Source: Candidatus Coatesiibacteriota bacterium
GTDB lineage: Bacteria > RBG-13-66-14 > B26-G2 > JAUVZD01
Assembly (NCBI GenBank): GCA_030602715.1
Contig: JAUVZD010000010.1
Span: 62,001-126,000 of the forward strand
Length of the DNA stretch: 64,000 bases
Direction: 5' to 3'
The position numbers and the translations under genes are program-made. Position 1 is the stretch's first letter. Each line of letters starts with the position of its first letter. The notes beneath the pieces were generated by a model. The model did not search any database. It had not been told where the DNA came from and saw nothing but the letters and a program-made list of their open reading frames with translations. Shown here piece after piece: positions 43,252-50,731 of this stretch.

Positions 43252-44126
43252 AGAACAAATGGCTGTTGTTCTTGATAGGTCTGGGGATGGCTGTGGTGGT
43301 TGGTTTTCTCTCCCATTTTACCTTCTATACCACCGGTGAGGACGATACCTTGCAGATGCATACCTGGCTGGGTCTAACTTTAGCCGCCATCCTGACCCTG
43401 TTCATTTATACCTTTCTTTACAAGGACAACCCCCTCTATAAATTTGCCGAGCACCTTCTGGTGGGCACCTCTGCGGGTTACTATCTGGTCATCTACTATC
43501 ACAACTCGGTGAAGCCCAATATGATTGACCAGATAGTCGCCGGCTTCCAGCAGATAGGTCATATGCGAGCCGAGGGCACCTTTAACTTCGTGGATAGTAT
43601 CCTGACCAACGCCGGGATATGGGCGATAGTGCCGGGTATCTTCGGTTTCATGATCCTCTTCCGCCTTTCCAGAAAGCTCAGTTGGCTCTCCCGCTATTCA
43701 TTTGGCTTCTATATCGGCACCGCGATGGGTATGTATATCCCTGTCGGTTTTCAAGCCTCTATCGTTGAGCAAATTAGGGGGACCATAGTTCACTCGGCGG
43801 CGGTTGAACCCACCCCGGTCTTCAACCTGACTTACTTCGGCGAATTCTTCTCCCACCCCACCTGGGGGGGATTCGTCCAGGCCATCTCCGGCCCGCTGGT
43901 AATCGTCGGCATCTTCTGCACCCTGATGTACTTCTTCTTCAGCAAGGAGCATACCGGCGTCTTCGGAGCCTTCAGCAAGGTGGGCATCTGGTTCCTGATG
44001 GTGGGCTTCGGCGCCAGCTTCGGAGCCACGGTAATGGCTCGTATCAGCCTGCTCATCGGCAGAATGGACTTCCTGATCAACGACTGGTTCAGGGGCTTAA
44101 TCCTGCCCCTCTTCGGCGGAGGGTAA
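43248..44126 (+). CDS. Membrane operon protein 4: polytopic membrane protein
   Basis: A 292-residue protein with about seven hydrophobic helices (LLFLIGLGMAVVVGFLSHF, LGLTLAAILTLFIYTFLY, VGTSAGYYLVIYYH, IWAIVPGIFGFMILFRL, GPLVIVGIFCTLMYFFF, VGIWFLMVGFGASFGATVMARISLLIGR). It starts with ATGA overlap on protein 3, the usual sign of a stoichiometric complex. The last helix region resembles the late helix of protein 2 (VMVGRV against LLIGRM), hinting at a distant common origin, which is weak. The operon ends at a strong terminator. Function unknown. Confidence 0.78.
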   Translation: MKNKWLLFLIGLGMAVVVGFLSHFTFYTTGEDDTLQMHTWLGLTLAAILTLFIYTFLYKDNPLYKFAEHLLVGTSAGYYLVIYYHNSVKPNMIDQIVAGFQQIGHMRAEGTFNFVDSILTNAGIWAIVPGIFGFMILFRLSRKLSWLSRYSFGFYIGTAMGMYIPVGFQASIVEQIRGTIVHSAAVEPTPVFNLTYFGEFFSHPTWGGFVQAISGPLVIVGIFCTLMYFFFSKEHTGVFGAFSKVGIWFLMVGFGASFGATVMARISLLIGRMDFLINDWFRGLILPLFGGG

Positions 44127-44151
44127 GAGCTAGAGCAGAGACGGATAAACC

Positions 44152-44180
44152 AAACCCCCTCCATATACTGGAGGGGGTTT
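44152..44180. terminator. Bidirectional terminator between the membrane operon and metG
   Basis: A perfect 12-bp stem AAACCCCCTCCA / TGGAGGGGGTTT around TATAC, with T runs following on the plus strand and A/T on the other, between convergent genes. Confidence 0.9.
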
Positions 44181-44203
44181 TTGAATTTTTACAGGTAATC
44201 AGC

Positions 44204-46345
44204 CTAGTCCACATCGCTCCCGTCGGGCAGTTCCGGCTTGTCCCCGTCAAGAGTAAGTAGCACTATCTTCTCCTTGCCGTCTATCGTAGCGCTACCGGCA
44301 AGTATCATCCCTTCGCTTACTATCCCCCGCATGAGTCGGGGCTCCAGATTTGCCAGAAGCACCACCTTCTTGCCCATCATCTCCTCCGGGGTATAAGACT
44401 CAGCCATGCCGGCGACCACGGTGCGCTCCCCCTCGCCGTCGGAGAGGGTGACCTTGAGCAGTTTGTCGGTCCCGGCAACCTTCTCGCAGGCTTTGACGGT
44501 GGCTACGCGCAAATCCAGCTTGGCGAAATCCTCATAAGGGATATTCTCTTTCCCGCTCACCTTCTTCTCCTTGGTTATTTTTAATTGTTTATCTTGCGCT
44601 TTTTCCCTGTGGTTCTCTTGCGGTGGCTTTCCCAGCCTGGCTTTCTGCTCCTCCACCTGTTCGGGCTCCACCTTGGTGAAGGGCATGCTGACCTCCCCCA
44701 GCTCGGTCCCCGGGGGGACGGCGAAGTGCCCGGCCTCCTCCCAGCCGAGCTTTGCTATCTCCTCCCCCAGCCCCAGCATCCTCGCCGTCCGCTCGGCAAG
44801 GAAGGGAAGATAGGGGCTTGCCACCACGCAGAGCTCGGCGATTACCGAGCAGGTGATGTTCATTGTGGTGGCGCAGTCGGCGGGGTCCTCGGTGCGTGTC
44901 CTCCAGGGCTCCTTGTCGTTGTAGAATTTGTTGCCCGCTCGGGCAAGGTCCATCATGCGGTGCAGACCCTCCCGAATACGGAAGTGGTCCAGGGATTCAC
45001 CTATCAACCGGGGAGCTTTGGCCATCCGTTCAAGCATCCAACTGTCCAGCTCACCCAGCTCCCCCCGCTGGGGGATTTTCCCGTCAAAATATTTATCCAC
45101 GAAGGTCAGGGTGCGGTTTATCAGGTTGCCCAGGATGTCCACCAGCTCCTGGTTTACTCGCACCATGAACTCGTCCCAGTCCCAGTTGGAATCCTGCGTC
45201 TCCGGCAAAATACAGCTCAGGTAGTAGCGCACAAAGTCGGCGTCAAAGGTCTTTACCACCTCGTGAGCCCATATAGCCCAGTTCTGGCTGGTGGAGAGCT
45301 TTCTCCCCTGGATATTGAGGAACTCATTTGCTGGAATGTGGTAGGGAAGGTTGTAGGCGCCTTTTAGCTCCTTCTCAAAGTCCTTCTCCTTCTGCGGAAG
45401 TCTCTCCCACTGCGCCATAAGCACCGCCGGCCAGACGATGGCGTGAAAGACGATGTTGTCCTTGCCGATGAAGTGCACCAGTTTGCGCTCCGCATCGGTC
45501 CAGTATTCCTTCCACAGGTCGGGCTTGCCCTTACCCTCTGCCCACTCTCGGGTGCTGGAGATGTAGCCGATGGGCGCATCAAACCACACATAGAAGACCT
45601 TTCCCTCTCCCTCGGGAAGGGGGACAGGAACCCCCCAGTCCAGGTCGCGGGTGATGGGACGCTCCTCCAGCCCCCGCTCAAGCATTTTGGAGCAGAAGTT
45701 GACCACATTCTCCTTCCAGTCCTTCCGGCTCTTCAGATATGCCTCCAGGGGCTTCTGGAATTTGCGCAGGTCCAGATACCAGTGGGTGGTCTTTCGCACC
45801 TCGGGCGTCTCCCCGCAGATTTTACAGTGGGGGTCGGTGAGCTTCACCGCATCATACCAGTTTCCGCAGTGCTCGCACTGGTCGCCCCTGGCGCCGGCTT
45901 TGCCGCAGACCGGGCAGGTTCCCTCCACATAGCGGTCGGGCAGGAAGCGCTTGCAGTGGGGGCAGTAGAGCTGTTCCGTGGTATGTTTGGTGATGTAACC
46001 CCTCTCATGAGCCTTGAGGAAGAACTCCTGGGAAAGCTCGGCGTGGAGGGGGAGACTGGTGCGGGAATAATTGTCAAAGGAGAATGCCAGGGCATTGAAA
46101 GCTTCCTTGAGCATGGCATGATAGCGGTCCACGATATGGCGGGGGGAGACCCCTTCGGTGTCGGCTCGGATGGTGATGGGCACGCCGTGTTCATCGGAGC
46201 CGCAGATGTAGATGACATCGGCGCCGGTCAGGCGTTTGTAGCGCACGTAGATGTCCGCCGGCAGATAAGCCCCGGCAAGATGACCCATGTGCAGAGGACC
46301 GTTGGCGTAGGGTAGGGCGGAGGTAACCAGCAGTTTCTCGGTCAT
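44204..46345 (-). CDS. metG: Methionyl-tRNA synthetase
   Basis: A 713-residue class I synthetase. The HIGH motif is HMGH (about 19-22, in ALPYANGPLHMGHLAG) and the KMSKS loop reads KLSTS (about 348). The connective domain has the zinc knuckles CPHCKRFLPDRY, CPVCGKAGARGDQCEHCG and CKICG. The catalytic part also has SDEHGVPITI and FVRYYLSCILPET. After a Lys/Glu-rich linker, the C-terminal EMAP/tRNA-binding domain (about 600-713: FAKLDLRVATVKACEKV, then LLANLEPRLMRGIVSEGM) is present, making the long MetG form. It has its own promoter. Confidence 0.99.
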   Translation of the reverse strand: MTEKLLVTSALPYANGPLHMGHLAGAYLPADIYVRYKRLTGADVIYICGSDEHGVPITIRADTEGVSPRHIVDRYHAMLKEAFNALAFSFDNYSRTSLPLHAELSQEFFLKAHERGYITKHTTEQLYCPHCKRFLPDRYVEGTCPVCGKAGARGDQCEHCGNWYDAVKLTDPHCKICGETPEVRKTTHWYLDLRKFQKPLEAYLKSRKDWKENVVNFCSKMLERGLEERPITRDLDWGVPVPLPEGEGKVFYVWFDAPIGYISSTREWAEGKGKPDLWKEYWTDAERKLVHFIGKDNIVFHAIVWPAVLMAQWERLPQKEKDFEKELKGAYNLPYHIPANEFLNIQGRKLSTSQNWAIWAHEVVKTFDADFVRYYLSCILPETQDSNWDWDEFMVRVNQELVDILGNLINRTLTFVDKYFDGKIPQRGELGELDSWMLERMAKAPRLIGESLDHFRIREGLHRMMDLARAGNKFYNDKEPWRTRTEDPADCATTMNITCSVIAELCVVASPYLPFLAERTARMLGLGEEIAKLGWEEAGHFAVPPGTELGEVSMPFTKVEPEQVEEQKARLGKPPQENHREKAQDKQLKITKEKKVSGKENIPYEDFAKLDLRVATVKACEKVAGTDKLLKVTLSDGEGERTVVAGMAESYTPEEMMGKKVVLLANLEPRLMRGIVSEGMILAGSATIDGKEKIVLLTLDGDKPELPDGSDVD

Positions 46346-46396
46346 GGCAGAGCTCCGATGGGGTGTGGGGACGGTTGGTTAGTTGATAAAATATAA

Positions 46397-46425
46397 CTTT
46401 TATCACATACGGATGAGAATGTCAA
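46397..46425 (-). promoter_or_regulatory. metG promoter
   Basis: Minus-strand TTGACA (46425-46420), a 17-nt spacer and TAAAAG (46402-46397), about 51 bases before the metG start. The stretch 46426-46580 beyond it shows no gene or clear signal. Confidence 0.7.
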
Positions 46426-46589
46426 GATGGGGACGAGATTATATTCTTTATAATTATCATTGGCGCAGGGTGATGGTTTTAAGTATGCACCCGGGTTTTT
46501 AAGCCTACGGAGACACCTGTGACTTGGCTGAAGAGGAATATGGAGGCGTCGTTGTCTCCCCTTGAATTTGGATGGAATTGGAGAATTTT

Positions 46590-46603
46590 TTCAAAAATTT
46601 GAA
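46590..46603. repeat. AT-rich palindrome upstream of the Fe-S cluster promoter
   Basis: TTCAAA-AA-TTTGAA within a longer A/T block directly upstream of the -35 box at 46612. It could be an UP element or a regulator site. Confidence 0.35.
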
Positions 46604-46611
46604 TTTTTCGG

Positions 46612-46640
46612 TTGACTTGGGGAACTTTTTCTGATAAGAT
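46612..46640 (+). promoter_or_regulatory. Promoter of the DUF5320/NifX/MinD-ferredoxin cluster
   Basis: TTGACT (46612-46617), a 17-nt spacer and TAAGAT (46635-46640). The start codon of the first gene is 107 bases downstream, preceded by AAAGAAAGGAG. Confidence 0.7.
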
Positions 46641-46644
46641 TATT

Positions 46645-46660
46645 GTTAGCTTAAGCTAAC
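46645..46660. promoter_or_regulatory. 16-bp perfect palindrome at the predicted transcription start
   Basis: GTTAGCTTAAGCTAAC reads the same on both strands and covers the expected +1 of the promoter at 46612-46640, the standard place for a repressor dimer. A related shorter palindrome GTTAAGTTAAC occurs at 47455-47465 before the NifX-like gene. Confidence 0.55.
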
Positions 46661-46747
46661 TTGTTTACAGGCAACCAATGTGAATCAGTCAAATTTTAGT
46701 AATAGACGGCTAATCTCTGGTAATCAATCAAAGAAAGGAGTAAAATT

Positions 46748-47113
46748 ATGCCTGGTGGAGACCGCACAGGTCCCGGGGGGATGGGACCGATGACCGGTAG
46801 GGCTTTGGGCGTCTGCGCCGGTTACCCCCAGCCGGGATATGCAACCTTAGGTGGGCGAGGGATGGGAATGGGTTTCAGAGGAGGCGGTCGTGGCTGGCGC
46901 AACATGTTCTATGCCACTGGACTTCCCGGATGGGCTAGAGGCACGGGAATAGGCGCCGTTCCTGCCGCTCCCCTTTATGCTACCCCATACCAGCCTCAGG
47001 TCTCTCCAGAGAATGAGCTTGCTCTGCTTATGGGGCAAGCCAAAAATCTGGAGGATGCTCTGAACAGCATCAAAGAGCGTGTCGCCGAGCTGGAGACCGA
47101 GAAGAAGAAATAG
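46748..47113 (+). CDS. DUF5320 domain-containing protein
   Basis: A 121-residue protein with the DUF5320 opening MPGGDRTGPGGMGPMTGR, then a Gly/Arg/Met-rich middle (GGRGMGMGFRGGGRGWRN) and a C-terminal coiled coil (NELALLMGQAKNLEDALNSIKERVAELE). Such proteins are common in anaerobes next to NifB/NifX-type iron-molybdenum-cluster-binding proteins and ferredoxin-containing MinD ATPases, as here. Biochemical role is not known to me. The AAAGAAAGGAG ribosome site and the long leader with a palindromic operator-like site suggest regulated, possibly strong expression. Confidence 0.88.
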   Translation: MPGGDRTGPGGMGPMTGRALGVCAGYPQPGYATLGGRGMGMGFRGGGRGWRNMFYATGLPGWARGTGIGAVPAAPLYATPYQPQVSPENELALLMGQAKNLEDALNSIKERVAELETEKKK

Positions 47114-47199
47114 GTGCTATTTGAAGGATGGGGAGGGAGACCTCCTCATCCCTCTTTCTCAGACTTTAAAGGACAATCATTCATAGAGGGGGTTTGTCA

Positions 47200-47400
47200 A
47201 TGGCTGGAAGAGGTGGAGCGGGAGGTCGTGGCGGGGCGCCGGCGGGAAAGGGTAGAGGTCGTAAGGGTGGTAGTAAGGCAGTTGGTCCCGGCGGGGAGTG
47301 CGTATGCCCCTCTTGCGGAGCCATCGTGCCCCACAAGCAAGGGGTTCCCTGCTTTTCGGAAAAGTGCCCTGAGTGCGGGGCGATGATGGCCCGAAAGTGA
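47200..47400 (+). CDS. Gly/Arg-rich zinc-ribbon mini-protein
   Basis: A 66-residue protein from the ATG at 47200 (AGAGGGGG ends 7 bases before). The N-terminal half is a low-complexity Gly/Arg/Lys tail (GRGGAGGRGGAPAGKGRGRK). The C-terminal half has two cysteine pairs, CPSCGAIVPHK and CPECGAMM, a zinc ribbon or rubredoxin-like metal site. A basic disordered tail with a metal-binding knuckle could bind RNA or a partner protein. Conserved placement between the DUF5320 and NifX-like genes suggests it belongs with them. No named family recognised. Confidence 0.75.
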   Translation: MAGRGGAGGRGGAPAGKGRGRKGGSKAVGPGGECVCPSCGAIVPHKQGVPCFSEKCPECGAMMARK

Positions 47401-47486
47401 ACCGCTTGTGGTGGAGTGGATGAGGATAAGGTGGGGATATTGCATCCCCGACTTGTTAAGTTAACTCTATATTTGAGGAGGTAGTT

Positions 47487-47885
47487 ATGAAGATACTCAT
47501 TACAACCACAGGTGATGACCTGCAATCTGAGGTTGACCCCCGGTTTGGAAGATGTCAATACTTACTATTGGTGGATACGGACAGTATGGACTTCCAAGCT
47601 TTTCCAAATCCTTACCTCAATGAGGGCAGAGGAGTTGGAGCTCTGGCCGCACAGTTTGTGCTCCAGCAGGGGGTAAAGACCCTTCTTACCGGAGCCTGTG
47701 GACCTAATGCCTATGCGGTTCTCAGCGCCGGCGGTGTGGGGGTCATTACCGGCGTGAGTGGTATTGTTTCAGAAGTGATAGAGCGGTTCAAAGCCGGTGA
47801 ATTTCGTGTGGATGATAAGCCCAGTGTGCAAAGCCACTGGGGTGCTAGGCCTGGAATTGGCGATAACTCGGTCTCTGAATCTTGA
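47487..47885 (+). CDS. NifX/NifB-type iron-molybdenum cofactor-binding protein
   Basis: A 132-residue protein of the dinitrogenase iron-molybdenum cofactor-binding family: the opening ILITTTGDDLQSEVDPRFGRCQYLLLVD is characteristic, followed by GVGALAAQFVLQQGVKTLLTGACGPNAYAVLSAGGV and VSEVIERFKAGEF. In diazotrophs these proteins carry FeMo-co precursors, but many anaerobes hold stand-alone copies without nitrogenase. No nif structural gene is in the window. TTGAGGAGG precedes the start. Likely binds a metal cluster and works with the two ATPases that follow. Confidence 0.92.
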   Translation: MKILITTTGDDLQSEVDPRFGRCQYLLLVDTDSMDFQAFPNPYLNEGRGVGALAAQFVLQQGVKTLLTGACGPNAYAVLSAGGVGVITGVSGIVSEVIERFKAGEFRVDDKPSVQSHWGARPGIGDNSVSES

Positions 47886-47917
47886 CAATGAAAGCATCAG
47901 GAAAGTAACCCCAATTT

Positions 47918-47939
47918 AGACCCTGATATGGGTCTTTTA
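47918..47939 (+). terminator. Weak hairpin before the first MinD-type ATPase gene
   Basis: AGACCC / GGGTCT with a TGATAT loop followed by TTTTAT. It could attenuate read-through from the NifX-like gene; the ATPase start 47948 is close behind and lacks an obvious ribosome site. Confidence 0.45.
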
Positions 47940-47947
47940 TATATGTA

Positions 47948-48820
47948 ATGAAAATTGCAATCGCCAGCGGTAAGGGTGGAACCGGCAAAACTACCGTCGC
48001 CACCAATTTAGCGGCCACATTAGCCGGTATGGGTCAGAAAGTGACCTACCTGGACTGTGATGTGGAAAATCCCAACGGATATATCTTTCTTTCGCCCGAT
48101 ATTGACCTGGTAGAGACAATTAAGGTTGGCATACCGAAGGTGGATTTGGGGAAATGCGACTATTGTGGAGACTGCGCACAAATTTGCCAGTATAATGCCA
48201 TTGTGGTATTAGAAAGTAATGTGCTTACCTTCCCTCTACTCTGCCATAGTTGCGGTGGATGCATGTTGGTCTGCCCCCGCAAAGCGATCACTGAGAGCGA
48301 CCAAGAACTGGGGGTTGTGGAGGTGGGGAAGGCTGGTGCCATCGGTTTTGTTCAGGGGCGAATGAAAATTGGTCAGGCTACTTCAGCTCCTCTGATTCGT
48401 AAGGTGAAGCAAAAAATACCTGCAGAAGGGGTGGCGATAATTGACTCTCCACCGGGCACCTCCTGCCCGGTAATCGCATCGGTAAATGGAGCTGATTATG
48501 CGCTCTTGGTTACCGAGCCCACTCCTTTCGGTCTAAACGACCTTACCTTGGCGGTGGGTATGTTGAGAGAGCTTTTAATTCCCTTCGCCGTGGTTCTTAA
48601 TCGCGCCGATATCGGAGACGATGGGGTGGAAAGGTATTGTGAGACGGAGGGTATTGAGATAATCCTGACTCTGCCCAATGACCGGCGAGTTGCCATCGCT
48701 TATTCCTGTGGAGAACTTGCGGTGTCAGCCTTACCTGAATATGAGGAGCACTTCCGGAAACTATGGACTAGGTTGGAAGAGGTGATAGCCATTGAAAGAG
48801 TTGACCGTGATAAGCGGTAA
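47948..48820 (+). CDS. MinD/Mrp-family ATPase with inserted ferredoxin domain (first copy)
   Basis: A 290-residue P-loop ATPase of the MinD/ParA superfamily: deviant Walker A GKGGTGKTT at residues 8-16 and YLDCDVENPNGY. A two-[4Fe-4S] ferredoxin domain is inserted at about residues 60-115 with CDYCGDCAQICQYNAI and CHSCGGCMLVCPRKAI. Then come IIDSPPGTSCPVIASV and a C-terminal VVLNRADIGDDG. These proteins are thought to handle Fe-S or metal-cluster transfer with NifX-like partners; that is family-level knowledge. The next gene overlaps it and is a paralogue, so the two probably form a heterodimer. Confidence 0.93.
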   Translation: MKIAIASGKGGTGKTTVATNLAATLAGMGQKVTYLDCDVENPNGYIFLSPDIDLVETIKVGIPKVDLGKCDYCGDCAQICQYNAIVVLESNVLTFPLLCHSCGGCMLVCPRKAITESDQELGVVEVGKAGAIGFVQGRMKIGQATSAPLIRKVKQKIPAEGVAIIDSPPGTSCPVIASVNGADYALLVTEPTPFGLNDLTLAVGMLRELLIPFAVVLNRADIGDDGVERYCETEGIEIILTLPNDRRVAIAYSCGELAVSALPEYEEHFRKLWTRLEEVIAIERVDRDKR

Positions 48821-49682
48821 AGGGGGTACAGGTAAGACCAGCATAGTCGCCGCTTTCGCCGCCCTGGCGAAGAACAAGGTTTTAGCTGACTGTGATGTTG
48901 ATGCCGCGGACCTTTTTCTTATTGCGGAGCCGAAAATAAATTACAGTGAGGATTTTATCGGGTCCAAGGTGGCGGAGATAGACTATGAACTTTGTGTGGA
49001 CTGTGGTATCTGCCAGGAGCTCTGCCGCTTTGACGCTATAAATACTCTGGAAAGGAATGGTGAAGTCTCCTATCATATAGACGCCGTCGCTTGCGAGGGT
49101 TGTGCTGTTTGTGAGTGGTTCTGTCCGGAGGAAGCTATAAGTCTAAAAGAAAAAGTCAACGGCAGACTATTCATCTCCGACACCCGTTTTGGACCTATGG
49201 TCTATGCCAAGCTGGGTATCGCGGAGGAAAACTCCGGCAAGCTGGTCACCCTGGTGCGCACCCATTCTAAACGCATCTGCTCCGATGAAGAATGTGAGTT
49301 AATCATCAATGACGGCTCCCCGGGCATTGGTTGTCCGGTTATTGCCTCTATCACCGGTGCAAGCCTGGTTTTAGCGGTAACCGAACCGACCCTTTCCGGC
49401 CAGCATGATTTGAAACGGGTGCTTGACCTTGCCAATCATTTCCACATACCCGCTGTAGTCTGCATTAACAAATGGGACCTTAATGAGGAGTTGTCGGATA
49501 AGATTGAACAGCAGGTGGTTGATTTGAATGGTAGAGTAGTGGGCAGGGTGCGCTATGATGAGGCGGTAACCAGGGCTATGATTGATTGTAAAAGTGTAGT
49601 AGAATACACCGATAATGGGGCGAGCGAGGATATAGTTGCGCTCTGGAGACGAGTAGGCTCCGAGTTGGGATTGAATGAGTAA
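48792..49682 (+). CDS. MinD/Mrp-family ATPase with inserted ferredoxin domain (second copy)
   Basis: A 296-residue paralogue starting at TTG within the end of the first copy (29-bp overlap), with GAGGTGA just upstream. Walker A is GKGGTGKTS; the ferredoxin insert has CVDCGICQELCRFDAI and CEGCAVCEWFCPEEAI; then come INDGSPGIGCPVIASI and VVCINKWDLNEE. The pair arrangement is common for this family in anaerobes. Overlapping reading frames argue for equal production. Its end overlaps the methyltransferase start by 8 bases. Confidence 0.93.
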   Translation: MKELTVISGKGGTGKTSIVAAFAALAKNKVLADCDVDAADLFLIAEPKINYSEDFIGSKVAEIDYELCVDCGICQELCRFDAINTLERNGEVSYHIDAVACEGCAVCEWFCPEEAISLKEKVNGRLFISDTRFGPMVYAKLGIAEENSGKLVTLVRTHSKRICSDEECELIINDGSPGIGCPVIASITGASLVLAVTEPTLSGQHDLKRVLDLANHFHIPAVVCINKWDLNEELSDKIEQQVVDLNGRVVGRVRYDEAVTRAMIDCKSVVEYTDNGASEDIVALWRRVGSELGLNE

Positions 49683-50379
49683 TAGTGGATGTAGCAGGGG
49701 AACGTCTGAAGATATTTTCAATTTCTCCGCCGTCGCCGAAAGTTACGACGATTGGTATAGCCGATACAAGGGGCGGGTATATGACCGCTTGGAGAAGCGA
49801 GCCCTAGCCATGTTGACCGACGACCTGCCTGCGGGGCTATCGCTTCTGGAGGTGGGGTGTGGGACCGGCCATTGGAGTCGGTTTTTTTCCGAGCGGGGCT
49901 TTCGGGTAGTTGGAGTTGACATCTCCCCAAAGATGGTTCGGGTGGCGCGGGGTAAGGGGATAGGCGAAGCGGACTTTGCTGTCGCCGATGGTGGAGAGCT
50001 GCCGTTCAAGGATGGTTCCTTTGACATCGCGGTGGCAATTACCGTTCTGGAGTTCGTTTTGGAACCGCAGGCGCTCCTCCGGGAGATGGCTCGCTGTGTG
50101 CGTCGGGGAGGTCGGCTGGTCTTGGGCGTGCTGAACCGCTTTTCGCTGAACGCCTTAATTCACCGTATCAAGCCGTCGTCAATAGTATCTAAAGTGAGGT
50201 TTTTCAGCCCCCGGGAGCTTGCCTCCATTCTTGCACAGTTTGGGCGGTATAGAATCTTCACCACCGCCTTTGTTATTCCCATTCGCCCTGCCTTGTGGAC
50301 GGCGCCTGCCACAAACTTTCTGGGGGAGCTACTCAATCTCCCTTTCGGTGATTTTATCTGGGCTGAGGTGAGGTTATGA
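49675..50379 (+). CDS. Class I SAM-dependent methyltransferase
   Basis: A 234-residue soluble methyltransferase with motif I LLEVGCGTGHWSRFF (about 60-74), VVGVDISPKMV, ADGGELPFKDGSFDIAVAITVLEF and LLREMARCVRRGGRLVLGVLN, i.e. the UbiE/Methyltransf_11 group. The C-terminal region (FFSPRELASILAQFG) is typical of enzymes acting on small molecules. It is translationally coupled to the second ATPase and to the next small gene. Substrate unknown; such a gene is often the tail of these metal-cluster operons. Confidence 0.9.
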   Translation: MSNSGCSRGTSEDIFNFSAVAESYDDWYSRYKGRVYDRLEKRALAMLTDDLPAGLSLLEVGCGTGHWSRFFSERGFRVVGVDISPKMVRVARGKGIGEADFAVADGGELPFKDGSFDIAVAITVLEFVLEPQALLREMARCVRRGGRLVLGVLNRFSLNALIHRIKPSSIVSKVRFFSPRELASILAQFGRYRIFTTAFVIPIRPALWTAPATNFLGELLNLPFGDFIWAEVRL

Positions 50380-50624
50380 AAATTTTGACCCAGGCTGAGG
50401 TCAGCCTCTATCCCCTGGGTGGTGGTGATATCTCATCCTCCGTAAAGAGGTTTGCAGGGATATTGGTGGAGAGCGGACTGGAGGTGGAGGTGGGGAAGAT
50501 GAGCTCCATCGTCGTGGGGGAGAGCGAGAGGCTTTTTTCCGCCCTGCGGTCGGCTTACGAGCATGTTGCTGAGGCAGGACCTGTGGTGATGGTGCTCAAG
50601 CTCTCCAACGCCTGTCCCACTTAG
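50376..50624 (+). CDS. MTH1187/YkoF-type thiamine-binding-like protein
   Basis: An 82-residue protein of the MTH1187 (DUF77) family: LTQAEVSLYPLGGGDISSSVKRFAGILVES, then VEVGKMSSIVVGESERLFSALRSAYEHVAEAG and VVMVLKLS. Members form ferredoxin-like tetramers that bind thiamine-like ligands. It is about 15-20 residues shorter than usual and ends abruptly in LSNACPT, so a slight C-terminal truncation is possible. ATGA overlap couples it to the methyltransferase. A terminator follows. Confidence 0.85.
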   Translation: MKILTQAEVSLYPLGGGDISSSVKRFAGILVESGLEVEVGKMSSIVVGESERLFSALRSAYEHVAEAGPVVMVLKLSNACPT

Positions 50625-50676
50625 ATGGGGGGGATTGGCTGGAGGGCAGATAGTCCGATTGAATAGGGCAAAAGGC

Positions 50677-50720
50677 AAGCAAAAAAGCCCCCCTGAGTGG
50701 GCGGCTTTTTTGTTTGCTGA
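50677..50720. terminator. Bidirectional terminator between the Fe-S cluster operon and the kamA-like gene
   Basis: GCAAAAAAGCC pairs with GGCTTTTTTGTTTGC around a C/G-rich centre; long A and T runs on both strands suit the convergent genes. Confidence 0.85.
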
Positions 50721-50731
50721 GGATGGAATCA

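Noticed and set aside
45443-46315. Plus-strand open frame of 290 codons opposite metG
   Set aside because: It is a shadow of the highly conserved metG coding sequence in a GC-rich region.
46748-49682. Nitrogen-fixation (nif) cluster
   Set aside because: No nifH, nifD, nifK or nifE/N-type gene occurs in the window; NifX-like and ferredoxin-MinD proteins are widespread without nitrogenase.
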